A stretch of 14,858 nucleotides of DNA. Origin: Methanosarcina sp. (lineage in GTDB: Archaea > Halobacteriota > Methanosarcinia > Methanosarcinales > Methanosarcinaceae). Below are positions 1 through 6,571 of this stretch, piece by piece. Numbering within the stretch: position 1 is the first letter of the stretch; each line of letters starts with the position of its first letter. A program made the position numbers and the translations under genes. The DNA lies in contig JAMXLQ010000218.1 in the NCBI GenBank assembly GCA_024280975.1, positions 1 to 14,858 on the forward strand. The letters are read 5' to 3'. Below the pieces are notes generated by a model that ran no database searches, was not told the DNA's origin, and was given only the letters and a program-made list of their open reading frames with translations.

Positions 1-195
1 TTTCTTATTTTTTGTATTCAGTCAAATTAGTAAAAATATAGTCTCCTCTTCATTTCTTCATTCAGAGAAAGCTTTTAATCCCTTTCTTTAATTTCGTAAT
101 TTATAGTTGTCCCCACTATTTATGATCTAAATCTAAATTTAGGTAGAAAATAAGATGTACTTTTTTGGGGAAATAATCAATTACCCTAACTAATG

Positions 196-256
196 GAAAA
201 AAGAGAAATAATCTTAGTTTAATAGTGAGTTTAAAGAACCTTAGTTAAACTTAGAT
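196..256 (-). terminator. Hairpin plus T-run terminator after the cytochrome b5-like lipoprotein gene
   Basis: Read on the minus strand, 12-base arms at 245-256 and 211-222 pair with one mismatch around a 22-base loop. They are followed a few bases later by a T-rich tract (CTCTTTTTT, about 196-206). The structure starts 13 bases beyond the stop codon at 269. Hairpin plus T-tract is the usual intrinsic terminator shape; archaeal termination needs mainly the T-tract. Seen in sequence; function inferred. Confidence 0.55.
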
Positions 257-268
257 TGCAGAGTTGTG

Positions 269-712
269 TTATTGTTTCAAAGTCCCGACAACAGGATAGC
301 CCTTTAATATTTCAGCCCCGTGTGGTGCCTTGTTCATTTTTCCAGTGAGGTCTGTCCCAGCATTGCATCCTTTATGACTGCCATTTTTCCAAAGATCATT
401 ATCAGAGACATTATAGACCTGACCTTGATAGGCAACGTATGCTATCCCATTTTTACCATTGTACTCTGCAAGTTCTTCAAGTGTATATTCTTTTATTTCC
501 GATTTATCGGTCGCGTTCTGTATTTCAGTTGCAGCCTGCTTTTCAGTTGCTTTTTCTCCAGTGGGGGTAACTACTTCAGCTGGAGTTACAGCTTGTTCTG
601 GAGTTCCTGTTTCATTCGAAGTTACTGGTTTATTTCCCGCGCATCCTATTGCGAGAAATACGCCTAACAACACTATCAATATAAACAATGCTTTTCTCAC
701 TATTTCACCCAT
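269..712 (-). CDS. Lipoprotein with C-terminal cytochrome b5-like heme-binding domain
   Basis: The product is about 147 residues. It starts with a lipoprotein signal: basic MGEIVRK, a hydrophobic core, then the lipobox LAIGC with Cys24 as the probable lipidated residue. A Thr/Glu/Ala-rich linker (about 25-74) follows, then a cytochrome b5-like domain (about 75-147). That domain carries YTLEELAEYNG, the core IAYVAYQGQVYNVS, and two His (His113 in GSHKG, His131 in APHG) at the spacing expected for axial heme ligands. It should therefore be a membrane-anchored extracytoplasmic heme or small-ligand protein, possibly in electron transfer; its partner is unknown. An ATG at 712 is chosen. The in-frame ATG at 796 would add 28 residues ahead of the signal peptide and is unlikely. 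A GTG at 700, preceded by GGGTGA, is a good alternative giving MRKALF. It is monocistronic, with its own terminator at 196-256. Confidence 0.85.
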   Translation of the reverse strand: MGEIVRKALFILIVLLGVFLAIGCAGNKPVTSNETGTPEQAVTPAEVVTPTGEKATEKQAATEIQNATDKSEIKEYTLEELAEYNGKNGIAYVAYQGQVYNVSDNDLWKNGSHKGCNAGTDLTGKMNKAPHGAEILKGYPVVGTLKQ

Positions 713-1019
713 GCAATATAGTGATGTATCCTGAAATGATTTTGCAGATTCAAAACCAGTTGAATGTTCAATGCACGATAAAACAGCAGGATTCAAAAGT
801 TAAACGTTGAGTAAACTCCAATTGCACTTTGGTACTATAGATTGTTATGTAAAAATGAAACAAATTCAAAATTGAAGTAAAATGGCAGGCAGTGTGCCAA
901 GAGTTCTGTAAAATATGATTTCCTTTATTCCATCGATAACGAAAGCAAGATCAGAGGCTTGCTTAGTTGCTAAGTCTCCGAATTAGATTTCTTTGACTTT
1001 TTGTACCTTATCCATGTAG
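713..1019. other. Spacer between lipoprotein gene and upstream orphan gene
   Basis: No gene is supported. It must contain the lipoprotein promoter, though I see no convincing TATA box. Towards its right end are two overlapping, mutually exclusive short hairpins: arms AGCAAG/CTTGCT at 944-963 and CTTAG/CTAAG at 962-974. These lie 45-75 bases after the stop of the orphan gene and may help terminate it, but no clear T-tract follows on the minus strand. Confidence 0.4.
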
Positions 1020-1523
1020 TTAACTCCACAGTCCGCGTTCCTTTTCATTTTCATACACTATCTCTATCCACTTTTCACGAAGCAGACTAATCCAGTCTGG
1101 ATGTTCAACACCGTCATATTCGAATCCTAAAAATTTGTCTTTGCCAAAATGACTAAACGAAAGTGAAGCGACTTGTTCGAGTGATATATCATCAAGAGGC
1201 ATTAACCCAAAAATTCCATACGTTGGACGTGTAGCGGGCACAACACCAATTACAGTTTCTTCATCCCCAATGTAAATATCCACGCCGTAAATATCACTAC
1301 CTGAGCCATCTTGATAGACTGGATTTGATTTAACAAACATCTTCGCGAATTCCCTGTTGCCGAACTCTTTTTCTTTTACTGTATACTGGACAAGTGCATA
1401 TCCAACTAAAACGCGCTTTGTAACGTACTCAGAAATTCCATCTATGTTCTCAAAGCCAATCTTCATCGGAATGGCGTTAACAGCTTCCCTGACTTCATTA
1501 TACAATTGCTCTTTCTTTTCCAT
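1020..1523 (-). CDS. Uncharacterised cytosolic protein, 167 residues
   Basis: I do not recognise a family. The product has no signal peptide or membrane segment and is acidic, with an alpha/beta pattern. An N-terminal helix (KKEQLYNEVREAV) is followed by alternating hydrophobic stretches (VLVGYALVQYTV, IYGVDIYIGDEETVIGVV) and a C-terminal helix rich in Trp, Glu and Lys (WISLLREKWIEIVYENEKE). The start is the ATG at 1523, because GGGGAG lies 8 bases upstream; the in-frame GTG at 1532 overlaps that ribosome binding site. A TATA-like CCATATAAG on the minus strand near 1565-1575 would give a short leader. It stands alone among surface-protein genes, so context gives no role. That it is a real gene is well supported by the binding site and amino-acid make-up. 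Confidence 0.7.
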   Translation of the reverse strand: MEKKEQLYNEVREAVNAIPMKIGFENIDGISEYVTKRVLVGYALVQYTVKEKEFGNREFAKMFVKSNPVYQDGSGSDIYGVDIYIGDEETVIGVVPATRPTYGIFGLMPLDDISLEQVASLSFSHFGKDKFLGFEYDGVEHPDWISLLREKWIEIVYENEKERGLWS

Positions 1524-2166
1524 ACTAATCACTCCCCTGAATAAGCGTTAATATTGTCTCTGATTCTTATATGGTCTTTTTTATTCATAATCATGAGTAT
1601 ATTCATATTATTTCATTGAATTAGATATGCTGGAGAGCAACAGGTCAGAAAATGATAAACAGATGTAGTATACTGAAAGATCTAACAGAGTTGAGCGGAT
1701 TATAGTATATTCATGAGTGAACAAAAACCAGCTGACAAATTTTGTAGCGTTATTGTTCTTCTTCATGTTCATGATGCTCATCGCTAGCGTTGGCAAATAT
1801 GAACTGCTATAACGTAAATGTAAGAACGTAGTTGATTTTCTAATCTGCGTGTTCATCCGGCAAGTAGAAACTTCTTGGCTTCGTCCGACCTAAGCAGCTA
1901 GATACCGGGCTGGAACTTTATTCAAAGCTGACGTGAAATCTAGAAGGCTTGGATAGAGCTATAATTGAAATCCATCTATTGAGATAAAGAACAGAATACC
2001 GCAGTTTTACGGGAATACTACTGCGTTTTAAGCTTGAAGGATTTTATTATACGGTAACGTTTTATTCCTAAAATGTAGTTGTTTCTCATTTTTCGGAAAT
2101 ACGAGAGAATCCTGTGTTTACGCTTTTAATAATTCACTGACATGGCCTTAATTTCAAGATTCTTTA
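1524..2166. other. 643-base AT-rich spacer with no supportable gene
   Basis: Both strands carry many stops. The longest open frame (1608-1856, minus) lacks a ribosome binding site and has a composition unlike the real genes here. The left edge has the probable promoter of the 1020-1523 gene. A short hairpin with arms CGCAGT/ACTGCG lies near 2002-2027. The stretch 1860-2035 reads on the plus strand as broken coding-like fragments (for example IEIKNRIPQFYGNTTAF before a stop), which could be a decayed gene, but I cannot assign it. Confidence 0.35.
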
Positions 2167-2472
2167 TTACTTGCTTTTTAAACATGAGTACCTTTTTTCG
2201 TTGTAGCCGGTAATATAGCCTCGTTTGAAGCCTTTTTTGTAGCTTTGATCATTGTTAGATGGATTAGGAATCTTCTTGAGAACCTCTTTGTTTCCGTGTT
2301 GATTGCAGTCTTTTTGACCGTCGTTGGAACCCTTACTGTAGCCTGCATTGTAACCTTGTCCATATTTATCATTAGCTGCTGCATTTGCTGAAGCAACTGT
2401 CATTGACAGTAAAAAACAAATTGCCAGTAGAATAGTCATCGGCTTTATTATATCAAATTTTATATTTACCAT
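2167..2472 (-). CDS. Small secreted protein with two 20-residue Tyr/Gly/Cys repeats
   Basis: The product is about 101 residues. A signal peptide covers roughly residues 10-31 (hydrophobic core MTILLAICFLLSMTVA, likely cleavage after ANA). The mature part has two equal-length units, Tyr37-Cys56 and Tyr78-Cys97, of form Y..G(Y/F)..GY..G.N.....C. They share Tyr1, Gly4, Gly8, Gly12, Asn14 and Cys20, and a linker rich in Lys, Asn and Pro separates them. The only mature cysteines are the two repeat ends, so an intramolecular disulfide or paired metal binding is conceivable (inference). The ATG at 2472 is chosen: AGGAG lies 11 bases upstream and the resulting signal peptide is normal. A start at 2520 would add 16 residues. 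A TATA-like element (minus, about 2554-2566) precedes it. Its signal peptide DNA resembles that of the gene at 2760-3053. Family not recognised. Confidence 0.7.
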   Translation of the reverse strand: MVNIKFDIIKPMTILLAICFLLSMTVASANAAANDKYGQGYNAGYSKGSNDGQKDCNQHGNKEVLKKIPNPSNNDQSYKKGFKRGYITGYNEKRYSCLKSK

Positions 2473-2654
2473 AAATATTAGTACTCCTATCTGTTTGATC
2501 AAATGCAGATAACTTGTCATTCATTGGATACTGGATCCTATTTTTGGCAGGTGAATATAATATTTATCCTTCTACTAATGTCTTTTTCGTGAAAATTTTA
2601 AAACTATAGTTATAGGCTGAGCCCCAAACTCAAAACTACTTTTCTGATGCTCAA

Positions 2655-2713
2655 ATCTTGAAAAAAGAAAACAGCACAACTGGCTAATGTAGGAATTTAA
2701 ACACCAGCCAGTT
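2655..2713 (-). terminator. Hairpin plus T-rich terminator after the aromatic/His-rich secreted protein gene
   Basis: Perfect 8-base arms AACTGGCT (2678-2685) and AGCCAGTT (2706-2713) enclose a 20-base loop. On the minus strand they are followed by a T-rich tract (TTTTCTTTTTT, about 2659-2669). It lies about 47 bases after the stop at 2760, so it probably ends that transcript before the next gene at 2472. Confidence 0.5.
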
Positions 2714-2759
2714 AGGGTTTATTTAGTCATATTCAACTTTCAGCTATGGTTATACGTTT

Positions 2760-3053
2760 TCACTCCCAGGACCAGTAGCTAGAAATCCAGTATTTTTCAT
2801 AGACATACGAGAAATATTCGTGGAATCTATCCTTGTAGTACTCTACTTTTTTATATTCCCAGTGACCTTGAATAAAGTGCTTGTGCTTCTTATTATCGTG
2901 GTTGTCAAACCATTTCTTACCATCATGGTTGTCAAATCTTTGCTTACCATCGTACTTAAATCCATAAGGAGCCGCACTTACTGCTGCAGCTGTCACTGAC
3001 AGTACAAAACAGACTGCCAGTAAAATACCCAGTGTCTTTTTAATTTTCAACAT
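2760..3053 (-). CDS. Small secreted aromatic/His-rich protein
   Basis: The product is 97 residues. A signal peptide (basic MLKIKK, core LGILLAVCFVLSVTAAAV, likely cleavage after SAA near residue 28) leads a short mature part unusually rich in Tyr, Trp, His, Phe and Lys. It contains an imperfect duplication, QRFDNHDGKK (about 38-47) and KWFDNHDNKK (about 47-56), visible also in the DNA near 2898-2945. After this come QGHWEYKKVEYY and a C-terminal KYWISSYWSWE. The clustered His/Asp could bind metal, and the aromatic tail could bind sugar or assemble in the envelope; both are inference. The ATG at 3053 is chosen because GGAG lies 8 bases upstream; the GTG at 3062 overlaps that site. A palindrome overlaps its likely transcription start. 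Family not recognised. Confidence 0.7.
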   Translation of the reverse strand: MLKIKKTLGILLAVCFVLSVTAAAVSAAPYGFKYDGKQRFDNHDGKKWFDNHDNKKHKHFIQGHWEYKKVEYYKDRFHEYFSYVYEKYWISSYWSWE

Positions 3054-3136
3054 ATACCTCACTCCAAATGTCTGCTGCTTGGATAGCCTTATTTTATTTG
3101 ATTAATTACCCCGCTGATTATCTACAGCTTGACAAT

Positions 3137-3190
3137 CCTAACATGGGTTAGGTAAAATATAAGCATACTTATAAATAAAAATATATATAA
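3137..3190 (-). promoter_or_regulatory. TATA-rich promoter with palindromic operator candidate for the 2760-3053 gene
   Basis: On the minus strand several TATA-like boxes occur (CTTATATATAT at 3181-3191, ATTTATAA at 3169-3176). The palindrome CCTAAC-ATGG-GTTAGG (3137-3152) lies about 25 bases downstream, where transcription would start. A palindrome over the start site is a common archaeal repressor site. Elements are seen; regulation is inferred. Confidence 0.4.
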
Positions 3191-3291
3191 GTCGATTCAT
3201 TAATTATATAACGGTTTTAAAAGGATTAATTCAAAAAAATAAGAGTTTCTAAGGATTGGATTGACAAAATAACATACTAAAGCAGCCAGTC

Positions 3292-3325
3292 ATTTAAATA
3301 AAGATTTCAAAACCTTTATTTAAAT
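3292..3325. repeat. Perfect 12-base inverted repeat
   Basis: Arms ATTTAAATAAAG (3292-3303) and CTTTATTTAAAT (3314-3325) are exact reverse complements around a 10-base loop. They lie mid-spacer, about 240 bases upstream of one gene and 390 of the other. It could be a hairpin at the end of a small transcript or a protein-binding site. Seen in sequence; role unknown. Confidence 0.6.
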
Positions 3326-3646
3326 CCCGTTATTTACATTGTAAACTTATCTACCTTTTTGCCTGTTCTTTGGTAGCTTCTAATCGGATTTTTACAGGAA
3401 TTATTCTGCATGCAGAGTTAATAGTTTGTCAGGCGGGATTTTGCAAATCATAGCTGAAGCAGAAATAAAAATATTTTTGAAATTTTGATTTTTAGCAAAT
3501 AAATGCAAAATTAAAAAAAGTTAAAAGTTGTTTTATGCTTTGCTACTATCTTACTTAAAGAAATCGCGTAATTGAGTTATGAGACCGGTAGCATAAAATT
3601 CAGCCTACTTATTTATATTTCTTTTACACAAACTCGAAGTTGCTTG

Positions 3647-3656
3647 ATTTTATATT
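3647..3656 (+). promoter_or_regulatory. TATA box of the PGF-CTERM protein gene
   Basis: ATTTTATATT lies about 60 bases before the start codon. The usual 25-base spacing puts transcription start near 3677 and gives a leader of about 35 bases, containing the weak ribosome binding site TAGGGT. The box is seen; its use is inferred. Confidence 0.4.
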
Positions 3657-3711
3657 AATCTAAGATAACATTAGAAGTTAGAATTTATGTAACTGGTAGG
3701 GTCTGATTAAA

Positions 3712-4719
3712 ATGCTCAAAAGAAAGAATATTTGCAAATGGCTGATATTTATATTTCTTATTTGTTTTTTATCATCCGGTACTGCAAGTGCAGGTAATAG
3801 CGAATTGAATAATTCCGAGTATTATGAGATTTCTGAGCCTTCTATAAAGGAATTTGCAAATGATCCCTCATTCATAGCTTACAGGGGAACCTTACCAGAA
3901 ACAATTGATCAGAAGTGGGAAAACTCAATTGTAAATTGCTGGTTAAATCTTACCCGAATGGGACCATCATATTCAGAATTTGACAGCTCTATAAAAAGTG
4001 TTGCATCCAATAATAAAGTAATAGTAATTGATTTGGACTCTGCCTATAAAGAAGAAATAAATGACTCCAGAATTGACGAAATTTATCAGAAAATTGAGGA
4101 TTACTGTGAACAGCAGGAAAGTATAAGTGAGGTTCCTGTGGTTTTTATGTGGGCACCGGAGTCCTCCACGTTGCCGGATTATGGTCCTCAGGTTTTTGAA
4201 GAAGCTAAGAAACTTCCAGGGTTCATAACTACTCGAGGAAGAATGCCTGAAATTCATCAGGAAGAAGAAAAAAAGAAATGGTTAGAGTTACTTATCAATG
4301 GTAGTCGGTCACTTTCCCGCCCTAATAGTGCTACAGGAATTAAACCATACTCTGCTGAAGTAGGTGGACCCATAATTAGTTTTGGAACTAACATTAATGG
4401 ATACTTACTAGTAGGTTTCGAGGAATATACTCCAGAAAAGGCAAATGAATCAGTAATTGATGAAATATATCAAGTAACAGATAAACACTTTAAACAGGAA
4501 GGCATAAGTGAAATGCCAGCCGTTTTTGTTTTCGAACACATAACAGTAGGAGAAGGGGCATCAGTCGATGGACCAGATGTTAATGGAAGTAATAATACCA
4601 ATTTATCAGCTAATAAAGAAAAGATTGTTGGTAATGAGACAGCCAATCAGATTCCCGGTTTTACTTCACAAATGGTCATTTTGGTACTCCTATCGTTGCT
4701 GATCATTAAGCGTTTATAA
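3712..4719 (+). CDS. Secreted surface protein with duplicated domain and PGF-CTERM anchor
   Basis: The product is 335 residues. A signal peptide (1-27, ending TASA) leads two tandem copies of one domain of roughly 100 residues, about 53-148 and 170-276. Each begins FI..RG..PE, continues with a KW-containing helix, and ends with IDEIYQ followed by a helix, then GISE(V/M)P..F. The repeats differ in the middle: the first has a free Cys76, while the second has GGPIISFGTNINGYLLVGF where the first has VIVIDLD. A Gly/Asn/Ser linker with N-glycosylation sequons (about 280-312) leads to IPGF, a hydrophobic stretch (319-332) and terminal KRL. That matches the PGF-CTERM signal, which archaeosortase A processes in Euryarchaeota for lipid anchoring. 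The protein should thus sit on the cell surface; its ligand or enzymatic role is unknown. No operon partner: the next gene is convergent. Confidence 0.85.
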   Translation: MLKRKNICKWLIFIFLICFLSSGTASAGNSELNNSEYYEISEPSIKEFANDPSFIAYRGTLPETIDQKWENSIVNCWLNLTRMGPSYSEFDSSIKSVASNNKVIVIDLDSAYKEEINDSRIDEIYQKIEDYCEQQESISEVPVVFMWAPESSTLPDYGPQVFEEAKKLPGFITTRGRMPEIHQEEEKKKWLELLINGSRSLSRPNSATGIKPYSAEVGGPIISFGTNINGYLLVGFEEYTPEKANESVIDEIYQVTDKHFKQEGISEMPAVFVFEHITVGEGASVDGPDVNGSNNTNLSANKEKIVGNETANQIPGFTSQMVILVLLSLLIIKRL

Positions 4720-4742
4720 GTTATTTTAAGCTTTATTTAGCC

Positions 4743-4762
4743 AGAAATCTACCAAGATTTTT
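4743..4762. terminator. Hairpin between convergent genes
   Basis: Arms AGAAATCT and AGATTTTT pair (one G-U) around the loop ACCA, inside the 65-base gap between convergent stops at 4719 and 4785. On the plus strand T-runs follow (CTTTTT near 4768, CTTTTTT near 4777), so it mainly suits termination of the upstream plus-strand gene. No T-run follows on the minus strand. Confidence 0.4.
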
Positions 4763-4784
4763 CAGGCTTTTTCTACCTTTTTTC

Positions 4785-5657
4785 TTATCTTATGCAGACG
4801 TTTTTTTGTTCATTTCTTCTAAACGCAACCTTCTCCCCACAGTATTTGTGAAGTTTTTTCGTCCCTCCTGCCTCGCTGACGACGGTAAGCATAGTTATAG
4901 GATCAAGAATTCGGGTTCCCATTACTGCAGTAATTCCTCTCTCGAAAAACGGGGCAGGGTAAAGAGGGGTGCTTGGGCCGAGCAGGATAACTTCCCTTGC
5001 TGCACCTCGGAGAGAAATGAGTTCGTCGAAAGTCCTGTTGGCAAGAGTAGTCGCACTGATAACTATTACATCCGATTGAGGGAGGATTTCTCTGGCTTTT
5101 TCCGAAGGCAGGGTCCGGGTTTCAGGAGATTCGATTTCACGCTTTTCAAGGACTGTGAGTTTATTTGTTATTTTTAAAATCTTCGGGACGAGAGGGCCAA
5201 AATAACCTACCATTGCAATCCGATCTTCAGGTTTTATAAGGTCAAGGATATCTATATTTGAAACTGGAAAGTTCTCAGGTTCAAGGCCCTGCAATATGTG
5301 AAATAGAGCATTTGCGGTTGCAATTCCTATTGCAGTTTCAAGAGGGTTTTCTGACAGGGCAAGTTCAAGCACTTTATCCGCAGTTTTACCTTTTAATATG
5401 TCCGTGAAACCCAGAGCAGGACAGCAGGAAAGCTCATAGAGGGGAGTGCAGGCAACACCTCCATAATCATCTGAGAGCAGGACTCCGGTATAGGCAAGCC
5501 CTATCCTGACATCTTTTACTCCGATTTCCTCAAGAGCAGGGCCAAATTCGCGCTTGAGTTCGTAGACAAGAGTAGACAAAATCCCCTTTTCTTTTTTTAT
5601 TTCCTGGTTTTCTTTCTCAGATTTTTCTATTTTTCCGGGTTTTCTAGTCTCTTGCAT
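4785..5657 (-). CDS. DUF4213/DUF364 putative heavy-metal-chelation domain protein
   Basis: The product is 290 residues, cytosolic, with a charged, poorly conserved N-terminus (1-25, Lys/Glu-rich). An N-terminal DUF4213-like, enolase-N-fold region (about 27-115: VKDVRIGLAYTGVLL, then ENPLETAIGIATANAL) is followed by a Rossmann-like DUF364 region (about 125-265). The latter shows IAMVGYFGP (147-155), the strand VLEKREI, SDVIVISATTLANRTFDEL (195-213) and VILLGPSTPLYPAPFF. This architecture matches the family annotated as putative heavy-metal chelation, found in methanogens and anaerobes near metal or corrinoid genes; a biochemical role is not established. The ATG at 5657 is preceded by AAGGGTGA with 4 bases spacing. 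A TATA-like ATATAAAGG (minus, about 5693-5701) would give a very short leader. No neighbour suggests the metal or cofactor. Confidence 0.85.
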   Translation of the reverse strand: MQETRKPGKIEKSEKENQEIKKEKGILSTLVYELKREFGPALEEIGVKDVRIGLAYTGVLLSDDYGGVACTPLYELSCCPALGFTDILKGKTADKVLELALSENPLETAIGIATANALFHILQGLEPENFPVSNIDILDLIKPEDRIAMVGYFGPLVPKILKITNKLTVLEKREIESPETRTLPSEKAREILPQSDVIVISATTLANRTFDELISLRGAAREVILLGPSTPLYPAPFFERGITAVMGTRILDPITMLTVVSEAGGTKKLHKYCGEKVAFRRNEQKNVCIR

Positions 5658-5788
5658 TCCGTCACCCTTTAACCTATAGTTTTCTCAATATCCTTTATAT
5701 CTAGTTGTAAAGCTGAGAATTTCGCATAAAACAGATGCTGTGCTTTTGATATGGAGTTTGGCTAATATATTTGAACATATATAACGGC

Positions 5789-5833
5789 AATGAAGATTTT
5801 TATAAAAATAGCAATAATGAAAATTTTTATAAA
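5789..5833. repeat. Two 18-base direct repeats, each containing a TATA box
   Basis: AATGAAGATTTTTATAAA (5789-5806) and AATGAAAATTTTTATAAA (5816-5833) match at 17 of 18 positions with a 27-base period. Each contains the near-palindromic TTTTTATAAA. They lie in the 272-base spacer upstream of the DUF364 gene, 130-175 bases before its start. They may be tandem promoters or binding sites on opposite faces of the helix; role inferred. Confidence 0.55.
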
Positions 5834-5929
5834 TCAGATATAGAAATTATGAGGTGGTTTTATAACTATCCAGAGCTACTTTTAACTCTTGTATTCCGGA
5901 AAAAAGAAGTTTAAGGGTTTATATGTTAG

Positions 5930-6571
5930 TTAAAGGTCAAACAACGTCTTTCTATACTTCTCCAGCTCTTCAGTTCCTCTTTCCTTTGACATGCTGCTTG
6001 CTTCGTAAATGATATGAGACGGAAGCACTTTCATCCCCATATATTCAAAAACGCAATGGGTTATCGATTCCAGGTGCTTATTCAGGTCTCCATGTGCTCC
6101 TCCTTCAGAATACATCTCTTTCGGAGCCCCAGTAGTTGTAACAAGCATTGCAGACTTTCCTTTGAGAAGTCCAGTATCGTAAGCACTATTGGTAACCGGA
6201 TTAAATCCGAATCCCGGAGCCAAGACGCGGTCAATCCAACCTTTCATGATAGCAGGCATAGCAGTAAAGTAGATTGGAAACTGAAAGACTATAAGGTCAG
6301 CCCATCTTACTTTTCCCATCTCTTCTTTTATATCAGGTGAAAAAGCCCCTGTCTTTACAGCTTTTATAGCTTCGAGAAAAGGGTTGAAAACATCCTGCTT
6401 TTTTCTTTCAGTGAAATCTCCCGCATTGAGTACAGGATTGAAATTCATTGCATAAAGATCGGAGAGCTTCACTTCGTGCCCTTTCTCCTGCAAGGCATCA
6501 ATGGCTGTATCCTTTAAAGCACCGTTAAAAGATTTCGGTTCTGGGTGTGCGTAAACATAAAAAATTTTCAT
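5930..6571 (-). CDS. NAD(P)H:quinone oxidoreductase, flavodoxin-like fold (Flavodoxin_2 family)
   Basis: The product is 213 residues, the normal length of this family (NQO/MdaB/KefF-like FMN or FAD oxidoreductases). Family marks are the N-terminal strand and phosphate-binding loop IFYVYAHPEPKSFN (3-16), DLYAMNFNP with a following acidic stretch (38-46), the core FQFPIYFTAMPAIMKGWIDRV (97-117), GFGF (120-123), and TTTGAP (145-150) contacting the flavin ring. The expected reaction is two-electron reduction of quinones, including possibly methanophenazine-like or toxic quinones, by NAD(P)H in the cytosol. The ATG at 6571 is chosen: GGGGGA is 6 bases upstream and AAATATAAT follows the TATA pattern further up; the ATG at 6676 would add 35 non-conserved residues. 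It probably has its own promoter, since hisB ends 240 bases upstream. Confidence 0.9.
   Translation of the reverse strand: MKIFYVYAHPEPKSFNGALKDTAIDALQEKGHEVKLSDLYAMNFNPVLNAGDFTERKKQDVFNPFLEAIKAVKTGAFSPDIKEEMGKVRWADLIVFQFPIYFTAMPAIMKGWIDRVLAPGFGFNPVTNSAYDTGLLKGKSAMLVTTTGAPKEMYSEGGAHGDLNKHLESITHCVFEYMGMKVLPSHIIYEASSMSKERGTEELEKYRKTLFDL

Larger units (their letters stand above)
3054..3711. other. 658-base divergent spacer with promoters and inverted repeats, no gene
   Basis: The spacer separates the minus-strand gene ending its promoter here from the plus-strand PGF-CTERM gene. No open frame is supportable. It is strongly AT-rich and holds the left promoter (3137-3190), a perfect 12-base inverted repeat (3292-3325), an adjacent near-palindrome TTTACATTGTAAA (3333-3345), the perfect palindrome TCTGCATGCAGA (3405-3416), distant arms TTTTATGCT/AGCATAAAA (3531-3539, 3590-3598) and the right promoter (about 3647). 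A small RNA is possible but not shown. Confidence 0.4.

Noticed and set aside
1608..1856. 82-residue open frame on the minus strand
   Set aside because: It has no ribosome binding site, Ser/Thr/Leu-rich composition typical of non-coding AT-rich DNA, and no recognisable motif.
2178..2396. Alternative frame overlapping the Tyr/Gly/Cys repeat protein
   Set aside because: It overlaps the signal-peptide gene in another frame, and its Met/Thr/Lys-biased content arises from the repeat DNA.
2396..2410. 15-base palindrome ACTGTCATTGACAGT as an operator
   Set aside because: It lies inside the signal-peptide coding region and is explained by codons for the Ser-Met-Thr-Val segment shared with the neighbouring gene.
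4806..5177. 123-residue plus-strand open frame
   Set aside because: It is the antisense shadow of the well-supported DUF364 gene.
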